DNA of 64,000 nucleotides from Pseudomonas sp. PA27(2017) (GCF_001945445.1 NZ_MSXW01000022.1:186001-250000); one strand, 5' to 3'; shown: positions 1 to 7,487, counted from the stretch's first letter. Translations and numbers: made by a program. The notes: generated from the letters alone by a model not told the origin.

Positions 1-155
1 GTTAATCACCTGCCTGTTGCATCCACCAGGATCACTGTGAGGATGACTGCCTTAAGCATAGACCGGAGCGTGGCAATTTTTTCTTTCCCATTTATGCCGT
101 CAACGCCAATACTGCGCATGAACGTTTCGAAAATAATCACAAATCGGAAACGAAC

Positions 156-623
156 ATGCATGACTCCCTAAGCGCCATCGACCGCCGAATCCTTCGTCTC
201 ATGCAGCGCAATGCTGACCTCAGCGCCGCGGAAATCGCCAAGAAGGTCGAACTGTCCCAGTCGCCTTGCTGGCGCCGTATCAATCGCCTGCAGGAAGAAG
301 GCTTCATCGAGCGCAAGGTAGCGTTACTCAGCCACAAGCGGCTCGGTTTCACCATCACGGTGTTCGTCAGCATCAAATTGTCCGCCCATGGGCGTAGCAA
401 TCTGGATGAGTTCGAGCGTGCGATTGCCGGTTATCCCGAGGTCATCGAGTGCTACACCATGGCAGGTAGCTCGGACTATCTGCTCAAGGTCGTGGCGCGG
501 GATATCGCCAGTTACGAGCGTTTTCTGCGTGATCAATTGCTGCAGCGGCCCCATGTGCAGGAGGCCCATTCCGGCATCGCGATGAGCGAAGTCAAGCGCA
601 CTACTGAATTGCCTCTGGATTGA
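156..623 (+). CDS. Lrp/AsnC family transcriptional regulator
   Basis: A 155-residue DNA-binding regulator of the feast/famine family. Residues 25-50 form the helix-turn-helix (IAKKVELSQSPCWRRI), and residues 65-143 the RAM ligand/oligomerisation domain, with the conserved GSSDYLLKV at 104-112. The length matches the 150-165 residue family norm. The ATG lies 7 bases after a GGAAAC ribosome-binding stretch. Such proteins form octamers that sense an amino acid or related ligand. The target is unknown: the divergent neighbour lies outside the window, and the downstream genes are small proteins. I see no bkd or other diagnostic partner, so the ligand cannot be named. Confidence 0.9.
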   Translation: MHDSLSAIDRRILRLMQRNADLSAAEIAKKVELSQSPCWRRINRLQEEGFIERKVALLSHKRLGFTITVFVSIKLSAHGRSNLDEFERAIAGYPEVIECYTMAGSSDYLLKVVARDIASYERFLRDQLLQRPHVQEAHSGIAMSEVKRTTELPLD

Positions 624-746
624 CTCGCGAGAGTCGCCGTGCATTTTGCAATACAACAACTCAGGCACCTTGCAACATGCACGGAAAAGCGCAAGATATC
701 TGAAACTAAGTAATTGATTTTAAAAGATTTTTTTTGAATAAATTCC

Positions 747-762
747 TGGCACGGGAACTGCT
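747..762 (+). promoter_or_regulatory. Sigma-54 (-24/-12) promoter candidate
   Basis: TGGCACG, four bases, then CTGCT at 747-762 matches the RpoN consensus TGGCACG-N4-TTGCW at 11 of 12 defined positions. It lies 40 bases before the ATG of the small secreted protein at 802. A very AT-rich stretch at 706-744 (poly-T) sits just upstream, where IHF often bends DNA at such promoters. Read from sequence; function is inferred. No enhancer-binding protein gene is adjacent. Confidence 0.6.
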
Positions 763-801
763 ATCTCACTCGCATAGAATTCGAATGCGAGAACCCACCC
801 C

Positions 802-1038
802 ATGAACAGCCTCATCGCCCTGGCCACTGCCATTGCCCTGACCCTGCTTGCAGGCGCCGCATTCGCCAATTTCCAGAACAACCAGCAACAGGCGACCGCC
901 ATGCAGCTGGTTCAGCAGATGCGCGCCACTCCGGTGCAATTTCAACACGCCACCAAAGTCGAGCCTGGTCAATTTGCTGCCAAGCCGCTGACCACCGGTG
1001 AGTGGGAGCCACGTCCACAACAGCGCTTCACATTCTGA
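802..1038 (+). CDS. Small secreted/periplasmic protein, unknown function
   Basis: 78 residues. The N-terminus is a clear Sec signal peptide: hydrophobic residues 4-18, then AGAAFA with likely cleavage near residue 22. The mature part is about 56 residues, rich in Gln (a QNNQQQ run) and ending in an aromatic-basic PRPQQRFTF tail, with no cysteines. It is the first gene of a three-gene run of tiny proteins behind the sigma-54 match at 747-762. I do not recognise the family. The good signal peptide, promoter and spacing to the next ORF make it a likely real gene. Confidence 0.65.
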   Translation: MNSLIALATAIALTLLAGAAFANFQNNQQQATAMQLVQQMRATPVQFQHATKVEPGQFAAKPLTTGEWEPRPQQRFTF

Positions 1039-1048
1039 GTGCCTGATC

Positions 1049-1195
1049 ATGTGGAGCGTATTTTTCCCAGGTTTCGTGCTGCTACTGGCAACCATCACCT
1101 GTACAGCCATCTGGCTGATCGATGGACTCTCGGATAGAGCTCCACCCCAACACTCCAATGATGATCACAATGGTCCCCACGACCCTTTTTTCTAG
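1049..1195 (+). CDS. Small single-pass membrane protein, unknown function
   Basis: 48 residues from the ATG at 1049, ten bases after the previous stop. It has one hydrophobic helix (residues 3-24, FFPGFVLLLATITCTAIWLI), then a hydrophilic tail rich in His, Asp, Asn and Pro (HSNDDHNGPHDP) that could touch metal, although this is guesswork. An upstream in-frame start (998) would overlap the previous gene by 41 bases and adds no membrane segment, so I prefer 1049. The ribosome-binding site is weak, suggesting translational coupling. Family not recognised. Confidence 0.5.
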   Translation: MWSVFFPGFVLLLATITCTAIWLIDGLSDRAPPQHSNDDHNGPHDPFF

Positions 1196-1221
1196 AGGCA
1201 ACCCTGCCGCGCGAGGAGAGC

Positions 1222-1407
1222 ATGATGTCTAAACCAGCTGTATTGTTTCTGCTGATCGCGGTTCTATCAGGCGCTCTGCTTGCCTTGCCCGATCAGGCGA
1301 CGTGGCTCACATCCACCGCCAAGGTCACCCTGACGATGAGCAGTGTCGCCCTGGCCGTTGCCCTGCTGATCGGCAAGCGGGTCAAGTTCGACCCTATCCT
1401 GCGCTAG
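1222..1407 (+). CDS. Small two-helix membrane protein, unknown function
   Basis: 61 residues with two hydrophobic segments: about residues 6-22 (AVLFLLIAVLSGALLAL) and 35-52 (VTLTMSSVALAVALLIG), joined by a short polar loop. It ends with a basic tail (KRVKFDPILR). A strong GAGGAG site at 1213-1218 precedes tandem ATG codons at 1222 and 1225. It is the third gene of the small-protein run starting at 802 and probably cotranscribed. Its 3' end converges on phnN. I do not recognise the family. Confidence 0.6.
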   Translation: MMSKPAVLFLLIAVLSGALLALPDQATWLTSTAKVTLTMSSVALAVALLIGKRVKFDPILR

Positions 1408-1434
1408 GGCACGATCACTCTTCGCTCGAGCCAG

Positions 1435-1998
1435 CTATCGGCTGTCGATGAGCTGGAGTAACCGCTGCACGGCGTTATCGAGACTGCCGGAGTTATCGAG
1501 CCGGACGATGCGCTCGTCACCTTGCAGGAGGGCACTGCCAGCCAGCTCGGCGCCACGTATCAATCGCGCTTCGATCTGAACGGCATCTTCCCGGGCTCGC
1601 GCAAGTAATCTTTGCCTGAGAATGGCGGGTTCGACTTCCAACAGAACGGCAAGCAGATCGGGATACCTTCGGCGAGCCTCTTCCAGATAGCTCCGCGAGC
1701 CATTGACGATCACTTGGCAATCGTCCGCGAGCCACCCGTCTATTTCTCTGGGAATACCGTAAGCCAAACCATTGGCACGCCAGACCATGGCGAAATCGCC
1801 AGCGCGCTCGCGTTCGTCGAACTCGTCTGGCAACACCGCAATGGCTTGTTCACCCACCGCTTCGGCTGAACGGGTGATGACCCGCCGGGCTATGCGGCAG
1901 CGACGCCCCTCAAGATAGGGGTGCAGGCCTTGTAGCACGCTGTCCTTGCCGGCCCCCGAAGGTCCCATCAGGTAGATCAGCCTGCCAGCATTCATCAA
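1435..1998 (-). CDS. phnN: Ribose 1,5-bisphosphate phosphokinase PhnN
   Basis: 187 residues with a guanylate-kinase-like fold. The P-loop GPSGAGKD is at residues 12-19 and basic residues follow at 31-43 (RCRIARRVITRS). PhnN phosphorylates ribose 1,5-bisphosphate to PRPP, the last step after the C-P lyase pathway, and can also feed PRPP to NAD or histidine synthesis. The length fits the family (about 185-190). No other phn gene lies in the window, so it is a stand-alone copy. The start could equally be the second Met one codon later. Confidence 0.88.
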   Translation of the reverse strand: MMNAGRLIYLMGPSGAGKDSVLQGLHPYLEGRRCRIARRVITRSAEAVGEQAIAVLPDEFDERERAGDFAMVWRANGLAYGIPREIDGWLADDCQVIVNGSRSYLEEARRRYPDLLAVLLEVEPAILRQRLLARAREDAVQIEARLIRGAELAGSALLQGDERIVRLDNSGSLDNAVQRLLQLIDSR

Positions 1999-2225
1999 AC
2001 ACCTCGCCGAGAAGAGAAAACACAGGGCATTAACCAGCTACACAGGGCTGCAGCGGATGCCGATCATATGCAATTCACGCTGCACGGGCGCTACCTAATG
2101 CGCAAGTGCATAGAAAACGCATTTTTTATCTCGATTCTTGGTGAATATCGCAAAAGGCGGCCCACTGCCATCCACCAGAAATGCGACGCTGCGCGCAATC
2201 AGAATCAATTTCGACAAGTTGTGCT

Positions 2226-2242
2226 GGCAAAAAGCCGGTACC
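2226..2242 (+). promoter_or_regulatory. Possible AmrZ autoregulatory site
   Basis: GGCAAAAAGCCGGTACC matches 14 of 17 bases of the site I remember upstream of P. aeruginosa amrZ (GGCAAAACGCCGGCACG). It lies about 170 bases before the amrZ start. AmrZ is known to repress its own gene. The reference site is recalled, not looked up. Confidence 0.4.
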
Positions 2243-2323
2243 CAGTCCAGAATACGACACGTAATTGGCGTCAAATATCTGCTGGCAAGAAGTACGATCA
2301 CCAGACAAAATGCCGACGTCGTT

Positions 2324-2350
2324 GAACGGCATGGGCGAAAGATGGTCAGA
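2324..2350 (+). promoter_or_regulatory. Possible AlgU (sigma-22) promoter of amrZ
   Basis: GAACGG, 16 bases, then TCAGA resembles the AlgU/RpoE consensus GAACTT-N16/17-TCTGA (GAAC and TC-GA conserved). Initiation would fall near 2357, giving a leader of about 58 bases. amrZ of P. aeruginosa is AlgU-dependent, which supports the reading. The rest of the phnN-amrZ gap (2000-2414) shows no gene. Confidence 0.4.
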
Positions 2351-2414
2351 ACTCTGACATTCCGTAGCTATATGCCATTACAGCTTCGTTTCCCTGAACT
2401 AATTTGGTTGATGT

Positions 2415-2744
2415 ATGCGCCCTATGAAACAGGCTATCTACTCCAGCCGTACGGCTGACAAGTTCGTCGTTCGGTTGCCCGACGGCATGCGCGAGCGCAT
2501 TGCTGATGTGGCTCGCCAACACCATCGCAGCATGAACTCCGAGATCATCGCTCGCCTGGAGCAGAGCATGCTTCAGGAAGGCGCGCTGGACGATGAGCTC
2601 GGCATAAGCCTCGACAGCCCTGAACTGTCATTGCACGAGCGCGAGCTGCTGCAACGTTTTCGACAACTGTCGCGTCGCCAGCAGAACGCCCTGGTAGCGC
2701 TGATTGCGCACGATGCAGAGATGGCCGCCGGCAACGACGACTGA
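2415..2744 (+). CDS. amrZ: Ribbon-helix-helix regulator AmrZ
   Basis: 109 residues, nearly the same as P. aeruginosa AmrZ (108) and very similar along its length. It has a flexible N-terminal arm (residues 1-14), then an Arc/MetJ-type ribbon-helix-helix (about 15-52, [13 protein letters not shown] to [14 protein letters not shown]), and a C-terminal oligomerisation region with [13 protein letters not shown] and [14 protein letters not shown]. AmrZ forms tetramers that activate alginate and twitching genes, repress flagellar fleQ, and control c-di-GMP enzymes. The gene is monocistronic: phnN is divergent upstream, and a strong terminator follows at 2813-2840. Confidence 0.95.
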   Translation: MRPMKQAIYSSRTADKFVVRLPDGMRERIADVARQHHRSMNSEIIARLEQSMLQEGALDDELGISLDSPELSLHERELLQRFRQLSRRQQNALVALIAHDAEMAAGNDD

Positions 2745-2812
2745 CACAGCGCGCCATCGCAGAAAGCTCCCTACGCCACTTGCGGCGCCCCGCGAGCGAC
2801 GGCATAGAAACG

Positions 2813-2840
2813 AAAAAACCGGCTAAAGGCCGGTTTTTTT
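2813..2840. terminator. Bidirectional intrinsic terminator amrZ/mgtE
   Basis: Perfect 7-bp stem AACCGGC (2817-2823) and GCCGGTT (2829-2835) with a 5-base loop. It is flanked by an A-run on the left and a T-run on the right, so it can stop both amrZ (+) and mgtE (-). Confidence 0.85.
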
Positions 2841-2859
2841 GTTGGCTGCCAACGGGCGC

Positions 2860-4302
2860 CTAAAGCAGGAACAGCGAGGCCAACCCCAGGAAGATGAAGA
2901 AACCGCCGCTGTCGGTAACCGCGGTGATCATCACACTGGCGCCCATCGCAGGGTCACGCCCCATGCGCATCAGCGTCATGGGAATCAGGACCCCCATGAG
3001 CGCTGCGAGCAGCAGGTTGAGCGTCATCGCCGCGGTCATCACCACACCCAGCGACCAACTGTCGTACAACCCATAGGCCACGACCCCGATCACTCCACCC
3101 CACACCAGGCCGTTGATCAGCGCGACGCCCAATTCCTTGCGAATCAGTCGCGAGGTATTGCCGGTGCTGACCTGGTCGAGCGCCATGGCCCGCACGATCA
3201 TGGTGATGGTCTGATTACCCGAGTTTCCGCCGATACCCGCTACGATCGGCATCAATGCCGCCAAGGCCACCAGCTTTTCGATGGAGCCTTCGAACAGGCC
3301 GATGACGCGCGACGCCATGAATGCGGTGATCAGGTTGACGGCCAACCAGGCCCAGCGGTTGCGTACCGACTTCCACACCGAGGCGAAGATATCTTCTTCC
3401 TCACGCAGACCCGCCATATTGAGGACTTCGCTTTCGCTCTCCTCACGAATCAGGTCGACCATCTCATCGATGGTCAAACGGCCGATCAGCTTGCCGTTCT
3501 TGTCGACCACGGGCGCGGAAATCAAGTCATAACGCTCGAACGCCTGGGCGGCGTCATAGGCGTCTTCATCAGGATGAAAGCTGACCGGATCATTGGCCAT
3601 GACCTCGGCGACCTGCTTTTCCGGGTCGTTCACCAACAGACGCTTGATCGACAGCACGCCCTTCAGCACGCCATCGTAATCGACCACGAACAGCTTGTCG
3701 GTATGGCCCGGCAACTCCTTGAGACGGCGCAGGTAGCGCAACACCACTTCGAGGCTGACGTCTTCGCGAATGGTGACCATCTCGAAGTCCATCAGCGCAC
3801 CGACCTGCTCCTCCTCGTAGGAGAGCGCGGAACGCACCCGCTCACGCTGCTGGGCATCGAGGGTTTCCATGAGCTCGTGCACGACGTCGCGCGGCAGCTC
3901 GGAGGCCAGGTCGGCCAGTTCGTCGGCGTCCATTTCCTTGGCGGCCGCGAGGATCTCGTGATCCTCCATATCGGCCAGCAGGGTTTCACGGACGGCATCG
4001 GACACTTCAAGAAGAATGTCACCGTCGCGATCGGCCTTGACCAGCTGCCAGATGGTCAGGCGGTCTTCCAACGGCAAGGCTTCGAGGATGTAAGCGACGT
4101 CGGCCGAGTGCAGGTCGTCGAGCTTGCGCTGCAGCTCGGTGAGGTTCTGCCGATGCACCAGACCTTCGACGCGGTCGTGGTGCGGGCCTTCCTGGCGATG
4201 AGTCAGGTCTTCGACCAGCCTGTGCCGCTGCAACAGTTCGACGACCTGAGCGAGTCGATCCTGCAGGCTTTCTTGCGGCTTCTTGGCTTCTACTTCGGTC
4301 AT
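2860..4302 (-). CDS. mgtE: Magnesium transporter/channel MgtE
   Basis: 480 residues, a full-length inner-membrane Mg2+ channel. The acidic helical N domain covers about residues 50-150, followed by two CBS domains at about 155-275 that gate the pore by Mg2+ binding (MDFEMVTIREDVSLEVVLRYLRR; ISAPVVDKNGKLIGRLT). A plug helix comes next, and five transmembrane helices run from about 310 to the C-terminus, with the conserved GIGGNSGNQT pore segment. The protein ends right at the last helix, as usual. In P. aeruginosa mgtE also dampens type III secretion. Monocistronic, converging on amrZ. Confidence 0.95.
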   Translation of the reverse strand: MTEVEAKKPQESLQDRLAQVVELLQRHRLVEDLTHRQEGPHHDRVEGLVHRQNLTELQRKLDDLHSADVAYILEALPLEDRLTIWQLVKADRDGDILLEVSDAVRETLLADMEDHEILAAAKEMDADELADLASELPRDVVHELMETLDAQQRERVRSALSYEEEQVGALMDFEMVTIREDVSLEVVLRYLRRLKELPGHTDKLFVVDYDGVLKGVLSIKRLLVNDPEKQVAEVMANDPVSFHPDEDAYDAAQAFERYDLISAPVVDKNGKLIGRLTIDEMVDLIREESESEVLNMAGLREEEDIFASVWKSVRNRWAWLAVNLITAFMASRVIGLFEGSIEKLVALAALMPIVAGIGGNSGNQTITMIVRAMALDQVSTGNTSRLIRKELGVALINGLVWGGVIGVVAYGLYDSWSLGVVMTAAMTLNLLLAALMGVLIPMTLMRMGRDPAMGASVMITAVTDSGGFFIFLGLASLFLL

Positions 4303-4621
4303 GGCACACTCCGCCCCCAGCGGCGGCGCGCGCCAGCGAGGGTCAATCAGTCAATACGTGATTGCACACTTGGAATTCTGAGTTACTACTGGGTAAGTCC
4401 ATGGAAGGAATCCACAAGCCCCGGCGGGGCTGACGGCGCGAATAATAACATGCCAATCGGCCACGTACGTGACAAAGGCATGGCAGGACAAGCGCTTGCA
4501 GCATTTTCTTGAGAGCATCGGCACGAGTCCGGTGATGCGACGTTACCAAATCGGCACAAGACACCTGGCAACCGCAAGGGCATGACCTACGCTTGCGAGC
4601 ACCCGACCAGGAGGAAGCCCT
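4303..4621. other. Divergent intergenic region mgtE/DUF4124 gene
   Basis: About 320 bases between two divergent genes with no convincing ORF. It should hold both promoters. I see a short hairpin AGCCCC-GGCG-GGGGCT-like sequence near 4419-4433 but no clear operator. No Mg2+-sensing leader could be recognised. Confidence 0.4.
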
Positions 4622-5128
4622 ATGCGCTGGATGCATGGCGCAGCCGTATGCGCCATTCTGCTCTGCCCCACCCTTTCACAGGCCTCGAGCGTCTTTCGCT
4701 GCGAAGACGCCGATGGCCACGTCACCTTTTCCCAGCACGGCTGCAGCGACCATCAGCAGCAGCACATACAAAGCACCCATAATCCAAGACCCGGAAGCGG
4801 CGCCCCCGTTCCGCTCGCAATTCCGAACAGCGATGACAGAGCCGGCAACGCCGCCAGGATCGATGCCAGTGAAAGCACCCTGACCGTGGTCGGCGGTCAG
4901 CAGGACGGCTGCGACAATGCCGTCACCGGCAGCGCCAGACGCGAAGCGATCATCAGAAAGCAGGTACGCGCCGGCATGACCCGCAGCGACGTGGAAAGCG
5001 CCCTGGGCAAGCCTGATCGCATCAGCACACGCAACGGCCAGACCACCTACCACTACGCGAGCAAGCACAACAGCGAACGCCGCACCGTCACCTTCGACCA
5101 AGAAGGCTGCGTGACCGGCAGACGATGA
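4622..5128 (+). CDS. Secreted DUF4124 protein with SmpA/OmlA-like C-terminus
   Basis: 168 residues. A signal peptide (residues 1-21, cleavage near LSQA) is followed by a DUF4124 motif with a cysteine pair at 27 and 41 (FRCEDADGHVTFSQHGC). Then comes a polar linker with two more cysteines (97 and 163). The C-terminal segment at 116-133 (RAGMTRSDVESALGKPDRI) is the helix signature of SmpA/OmlA/BamE-like folds. It is probably a periplasmic or envelope protein of unknown role. An AGGAGG site sits just before the ATG. Monocistronic, ending at the terminator at 5198-5227. Confidence 0.8.
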   Translation: MRWMHGAAVCAILLCPTLSQASSVFRCEDADGHVTFSQHGCSDHQQQHIQSTHNPRPGSGAPVPLAIPNSDDRAGNAARIDASESTLTVVGGQQDGCDNAVTGSARREAIIRKQVRAGMTRSDVESALGKPDRISTRNGQTTYHYASKHNSERRTVTFDQEGCVTGRR

Positions 5129-5197
5129 GGCCTGTTACCGCTTCACGCACGGCCGCTGAAACGGCAACAGCGCCCAGGCAAAAACACCAGGCAAAGA

Positions 5198-5227
5198 AAA
5201 AGGGCCTGCATCGCTGCAGGCCCTTTT
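5198..5227. terminator. Strong bidirectional terminator
   Basis: Perfect 13-bp inverted repeat AAAAGGGCCTGCA / TGCAGGCCCTTTT with a 4-base loop (5211-5214). It lies 69 bases after the DUF4124 gene and 4 bases beyond the last tRNA-Arg, so it ends transcripts from both sides. Confidence 0.9.
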
Positions 5228-5231
5228 GATG

Positions 5232-5308
5232 TGGCGGACTCAGGAGGATTCGAACCTCCGACCGCTCGGTTCGTAGCCGAGTACTCTATCCAGCTGAGCT
5301 ATGAGTCC
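5232..5308 (-). tRNA. tRNA-Arg (anticodon ACG), copy 3
   Basis: 77-nt cloverleaf read on the minus strand: acceptor GGACTCA/TGAGTCC, discriminator G, encoded CCA (5232-5234), anticodon loop CTACGAA with anticodon ACG, and T-loop GGTTCGAAT. Identical to the two copies that follow. Last gene of the csrA-side tRNA array. Confidence 0.97.
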
Positions 5309-5379
5309 GTGTGGCGCTTTTAGACCAGATCACCGCTGGTTGACGCTAAATGCCCTGCACTGCTGCAAGCCATTCAATA

Positions 5380-5456
5380 TGGCGGACTCAGGAGGATTCG
5401 AACCTCCGACCGCTCGGTTCGTAGCCGAGTACTCTATCCAGCTGAGCTATGAGTCC
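5380..5456 (-). tRNA. tRNA-Arg (anticodon ACG), copy 2
   Basis: 77 nt, same sequence and structure as the copy at 5232-5308, with encoded CCA (5380-5382). The spacer to its neighbours also repeats, giving a tandem unit of 147-148 bases. Confidence 0.97.
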
Positions 5457-5526
5457 GTAGGCGCTTTTAGACCAGATCACCGCTGGTTGAAACAAAATGG
5501 CCTGCATTGCTGCAAGCCATTCAATA

Positions 5527-5603
5527 TGGCGGACTCAGGAGGATTCGAACCTCCGACCGCTCGGTTCGTAGCCGAGTACTCTATCCAGCTGAGCTATGAG
5601 TCC
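5527..5603 (-). tRNA. tRNA-Arg (anticodon ACG), copy 1
   Basis: 77 nt, identical to the other two copies, with encoded CCA (5527-5529). First arginine tRNA after tRNA-Ser in the direction of transcription. Confidence 0.97.
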
Positions 5604-5671
5604 GTTGGTGTTTTTATACCAGATCACCTCTGGTTGTTTGCCAGCCCGGTAAAACCCGGCTTGCCAAATAA

Positions 5672-5762
5672 TGGCGGAGAAGGGGGGATTCGAACCCCCG
5701 ACACCCTTTTGAGGTGTACTCCCTTAGCAGGGGAGCGCCTTCGGCCACTCGGCCACCTCTCC
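5672..5762 (-). tRNA. tRNA-Ser (anticodon GCT)
   Basis: 91 nt on the minus strand: acceptor GGAGAGG/CTTCTCC-type stem, long variable arm typical of tRNA-Ser, anticodon stem-loop CTCCCCTGCTAAGGGAG giving anticodon GCT (reads AGC/AGU), and encoded CCA at 5672-5674. It lies 61 bases beyond the csrA stop and is probably cotranscribed with the three tRNA-Arg genes. Confidence 0.97.
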
Positions 5763-5823
5763 GCAACACGGGGCGCATGATAAACATGTTTTCCCCGTTT
5801 GCAAACCAAAATTTTGAGAAAAA

Positions 5824-6009
5824 TTAATGGTTTGGTTCTTCGCCCTTCTCTTTCTGGATGCGCTGGTAAATCTCTTCGCGGTGAACGGCGACTTCCTTCG
5901 GCGCGTTGACGCCAATCCGCACCTGATTACCTTTAACACCCAATACGGTGACGGTGACTTCGTCACCCACCATCAGGGTCTCTCCGACCCGGCGAGTCAG
6001 AATCAGCAT
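5824..6009 (-). CDS. csrA: Carbon storage regulator CsrA/RsmA
   Basis: 61 residues, the usual length. The sequence starts [18 protein letters not shown] and carries the conserved RNA-binding ends: the N-terminal strand with R6/R7 and [16 protein letters not shown] near 33-48, including R44. It binds GGA motifs in mRNA leaders and controls virulence, biofilm and metabolism under the RsmY/RsmZ decoy RNAs. Its own leader has overlapping GGA motifs in the ribosome-binding site (AAGGAGAAAGGAATG), which would permit autoregulation. It follows lysC after a terminator and precedes the tRNA array, an order conserved in Pseudomonas. Confidence 0.97.
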   Translation of the reverse strand: MLILTRRVGETLMVGDEVTVTVLGVKGNQVRIGVNAPKEVAVHREEIYQRIQKEKGEEPNH

Positions 6010-6152
6010 TCCTTTCTCCTTACGGATTCAATTTCGGACAACAAGTCTGCAAACGTGAAAAGCGCCGGCCTGACGCGAAAGCAACAGGCCAGCACTCAAG
6101 TATTGACCAGTACGGACGGAAGGAAAGTTCCACCAACACCAACCAAAACAAC

Positions 6153-6178
6153 AAAAGGCGCGGGTAGCCGCGCCTTTT
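6153..6178 (-). terminator. lysC terminator
   Basis: Perfect 11-bp stem AAAAGGCGCGG / CCGCGCCTTTT with loop GTAG, 11 bases past the lysC stop on the minus strand and ending in a T-run. It separates lysC from csrA, whose promoter must lie in 6010-6152. Confidence 0.9.
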
Positions 6179-6188
6179 GCAGGATGCC

Positions 6189-7427
6189 TCAGTCGCCCTG
6201 ACGGGCCGGGGCATCGAGTTCGAACGCAGTGTGCAGGGCGCGCACCGCCAATTCCAGATATTTCTCTTCGATGACCACCGAGACCTTGATCTCGGAAGTG
6301 GAGATCATCTGGATGTTGATGTTCTCCTTGGCCAGCGCTTCGAACATACGGCTGGCCACACCGGCATGGGAACGCATACCCACACCAACGATGGACACCT
6401 TGGCGATGTTAACGTCTCCGACCACTTCGCGAGCACCGAGTTCGCGCGCAGTGGCTTCGAGCACCTGCTGAGCGTTCTGGTAATCGTTGCGGTGCACGGT
6501 GAAGGTGAAGTCGGTGGTGTTATCGTGCGCGACATTCTGCACGATCATGTCCACTTCGATGTTGGCGGAGCTGATCGGGCCGAGAATCTTGAACGCAACG
6601 CCCGGCAGGTCAGGCACGCCACGGATGGTCAGCTTGGCTTCGTCGCGATTGAAGGCGATGCCGGAGATGATCGGCTGTTCCATGGATTCCTCTTCATCAA
6701 GGGTAATGAGGGTGCCCGGACCCTCCTGGAAGCTGTGCAGAACGCGCAGCGGGACGTTGTACTTGCCGGCGAACTCCACCGAGCGAATTTGCAGCACCTT
6801 CGAACCGAGACTGGCCATTTCCAGCATCTCTTCGAAGGTGATCTTCTCCAGGCGCTGGGCCTTGGGCACCACACGCGGATCGGTGGTGTAAACGCCATCG
6901 ACATCGGTGTAGATCTGGCACTCATCGGCCTTCAGCGCCGCCGCCAGGGCAACGCCGGTGGTGTCGGAACCGCCGCGGCCGAGGGTGGTGATGTTGCCCT
7001 GCTCATCCACGCCCTGGAAGCCGGCGACGACCACCACGCGACCGGCCTTGAGGTCGGCGCGGATATTGGTGTCGTCGATGCTCAGAATACGTGCCTTGGT
7101 GTGCGCGCTGTCGGTCAGGATGCGCACCTGGCTGCCGGTGTAGGACACCGCCGGCACGCCACGCTTGATCAGCGCCATGGCCAGCAGCGCGATGGTCACC
7201 TGCTCACCGGTGGAGACCATCACGTCGAGTTCGCGAGCGATCGGCTGGTCATCGCTGATCTGCTTGGCCAGGTCGATGAGGCGATTGGTCTCGCCGCTCA
7301 TCGCGGATACCACGACGACGATATCGTCGCCCTTCTCGCGGAATTTCTTCACCTTCTCGGCGACCTGCGCGATTCGCTCGACGGTGCCGACGGAGGTACC
7401 GCCGAATTTCTGTACGATCAAAGCCAT
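6189..7427 (-). CDS. lysC: Aspartate kinase LysC
   Basis: 412 residues. It phosphorylates aspartate to 4-aspartyl phosphate, the first step toward lysine, threonine, methionine and diaminopimelate. The catalytic kinase domain (1-245) starts with KFGGTS at residues 7-12. Two ACT domains occupy about 265-405 for feedback by lysine/threonine. An internal ATG at 6683, preceded by GAAGAGGAA in frame, could start a 164-residue beta subunit made only of the ACT region, as known for alpha2beta2 aspartokinases. It sits between alaS and csrA on the same strand. No lysine riboswitch is seen. Confidence 0.96.
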   Translation of the reverse strand: MALIVQKFGGTSVGTVERIAQVAEKVKKFREKGDDIVVVVSAMSGETNRLIDLAKQISDDQPIARELDVMVSTGEQVTIALLAMALIKRGVPAVSYTGSQVRILTDSAHTKARILSIDDTNIRADLKAGRVVVVAGFQGVDEQGNITTLGRGGSDTTGVALAAALKADECQIYTDVDGVYTTDPRVVPKAQRLEKITFEEMLEMASLGSKVLQIRSVEFAGKYNVPLRVLHSFQEGPGTLITLDEEESMEQPIISGIAFNRDEAKLTIRGVPDLPGVAFKILGPISSANIEVDMIVQNVAHDNTTDFTFTVHRNDYQNAQQVLEATARELGAREVVGDVNIAKVSIVGVGMRSHAGVASRMFEALAKENINIQMISTSEIKVSVVIEEKYLELAVRALHTAFELDAPARQGD

Positions 7428-7487
7428 TTCAAAGCTGCCTCAGCCCGTGAAGGGCGCCCATTAAACAGACAACACCACCGCACACCA

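Noticed and set aside
2839..4512. 557-codon open frame opposite mgtE
   Set aside because: His/Gln-rich antisense frame with no domain; mgtE on the other strand is unambiguous.
5301..5780. ORF with repeated GGFEPPTARFVAEYSIQLSYES peptide (in parts)
   Set aside because: It is only the translation of the antisense of the tRNA-Arg and tRNA-Ser genes, a known annotation artefact.
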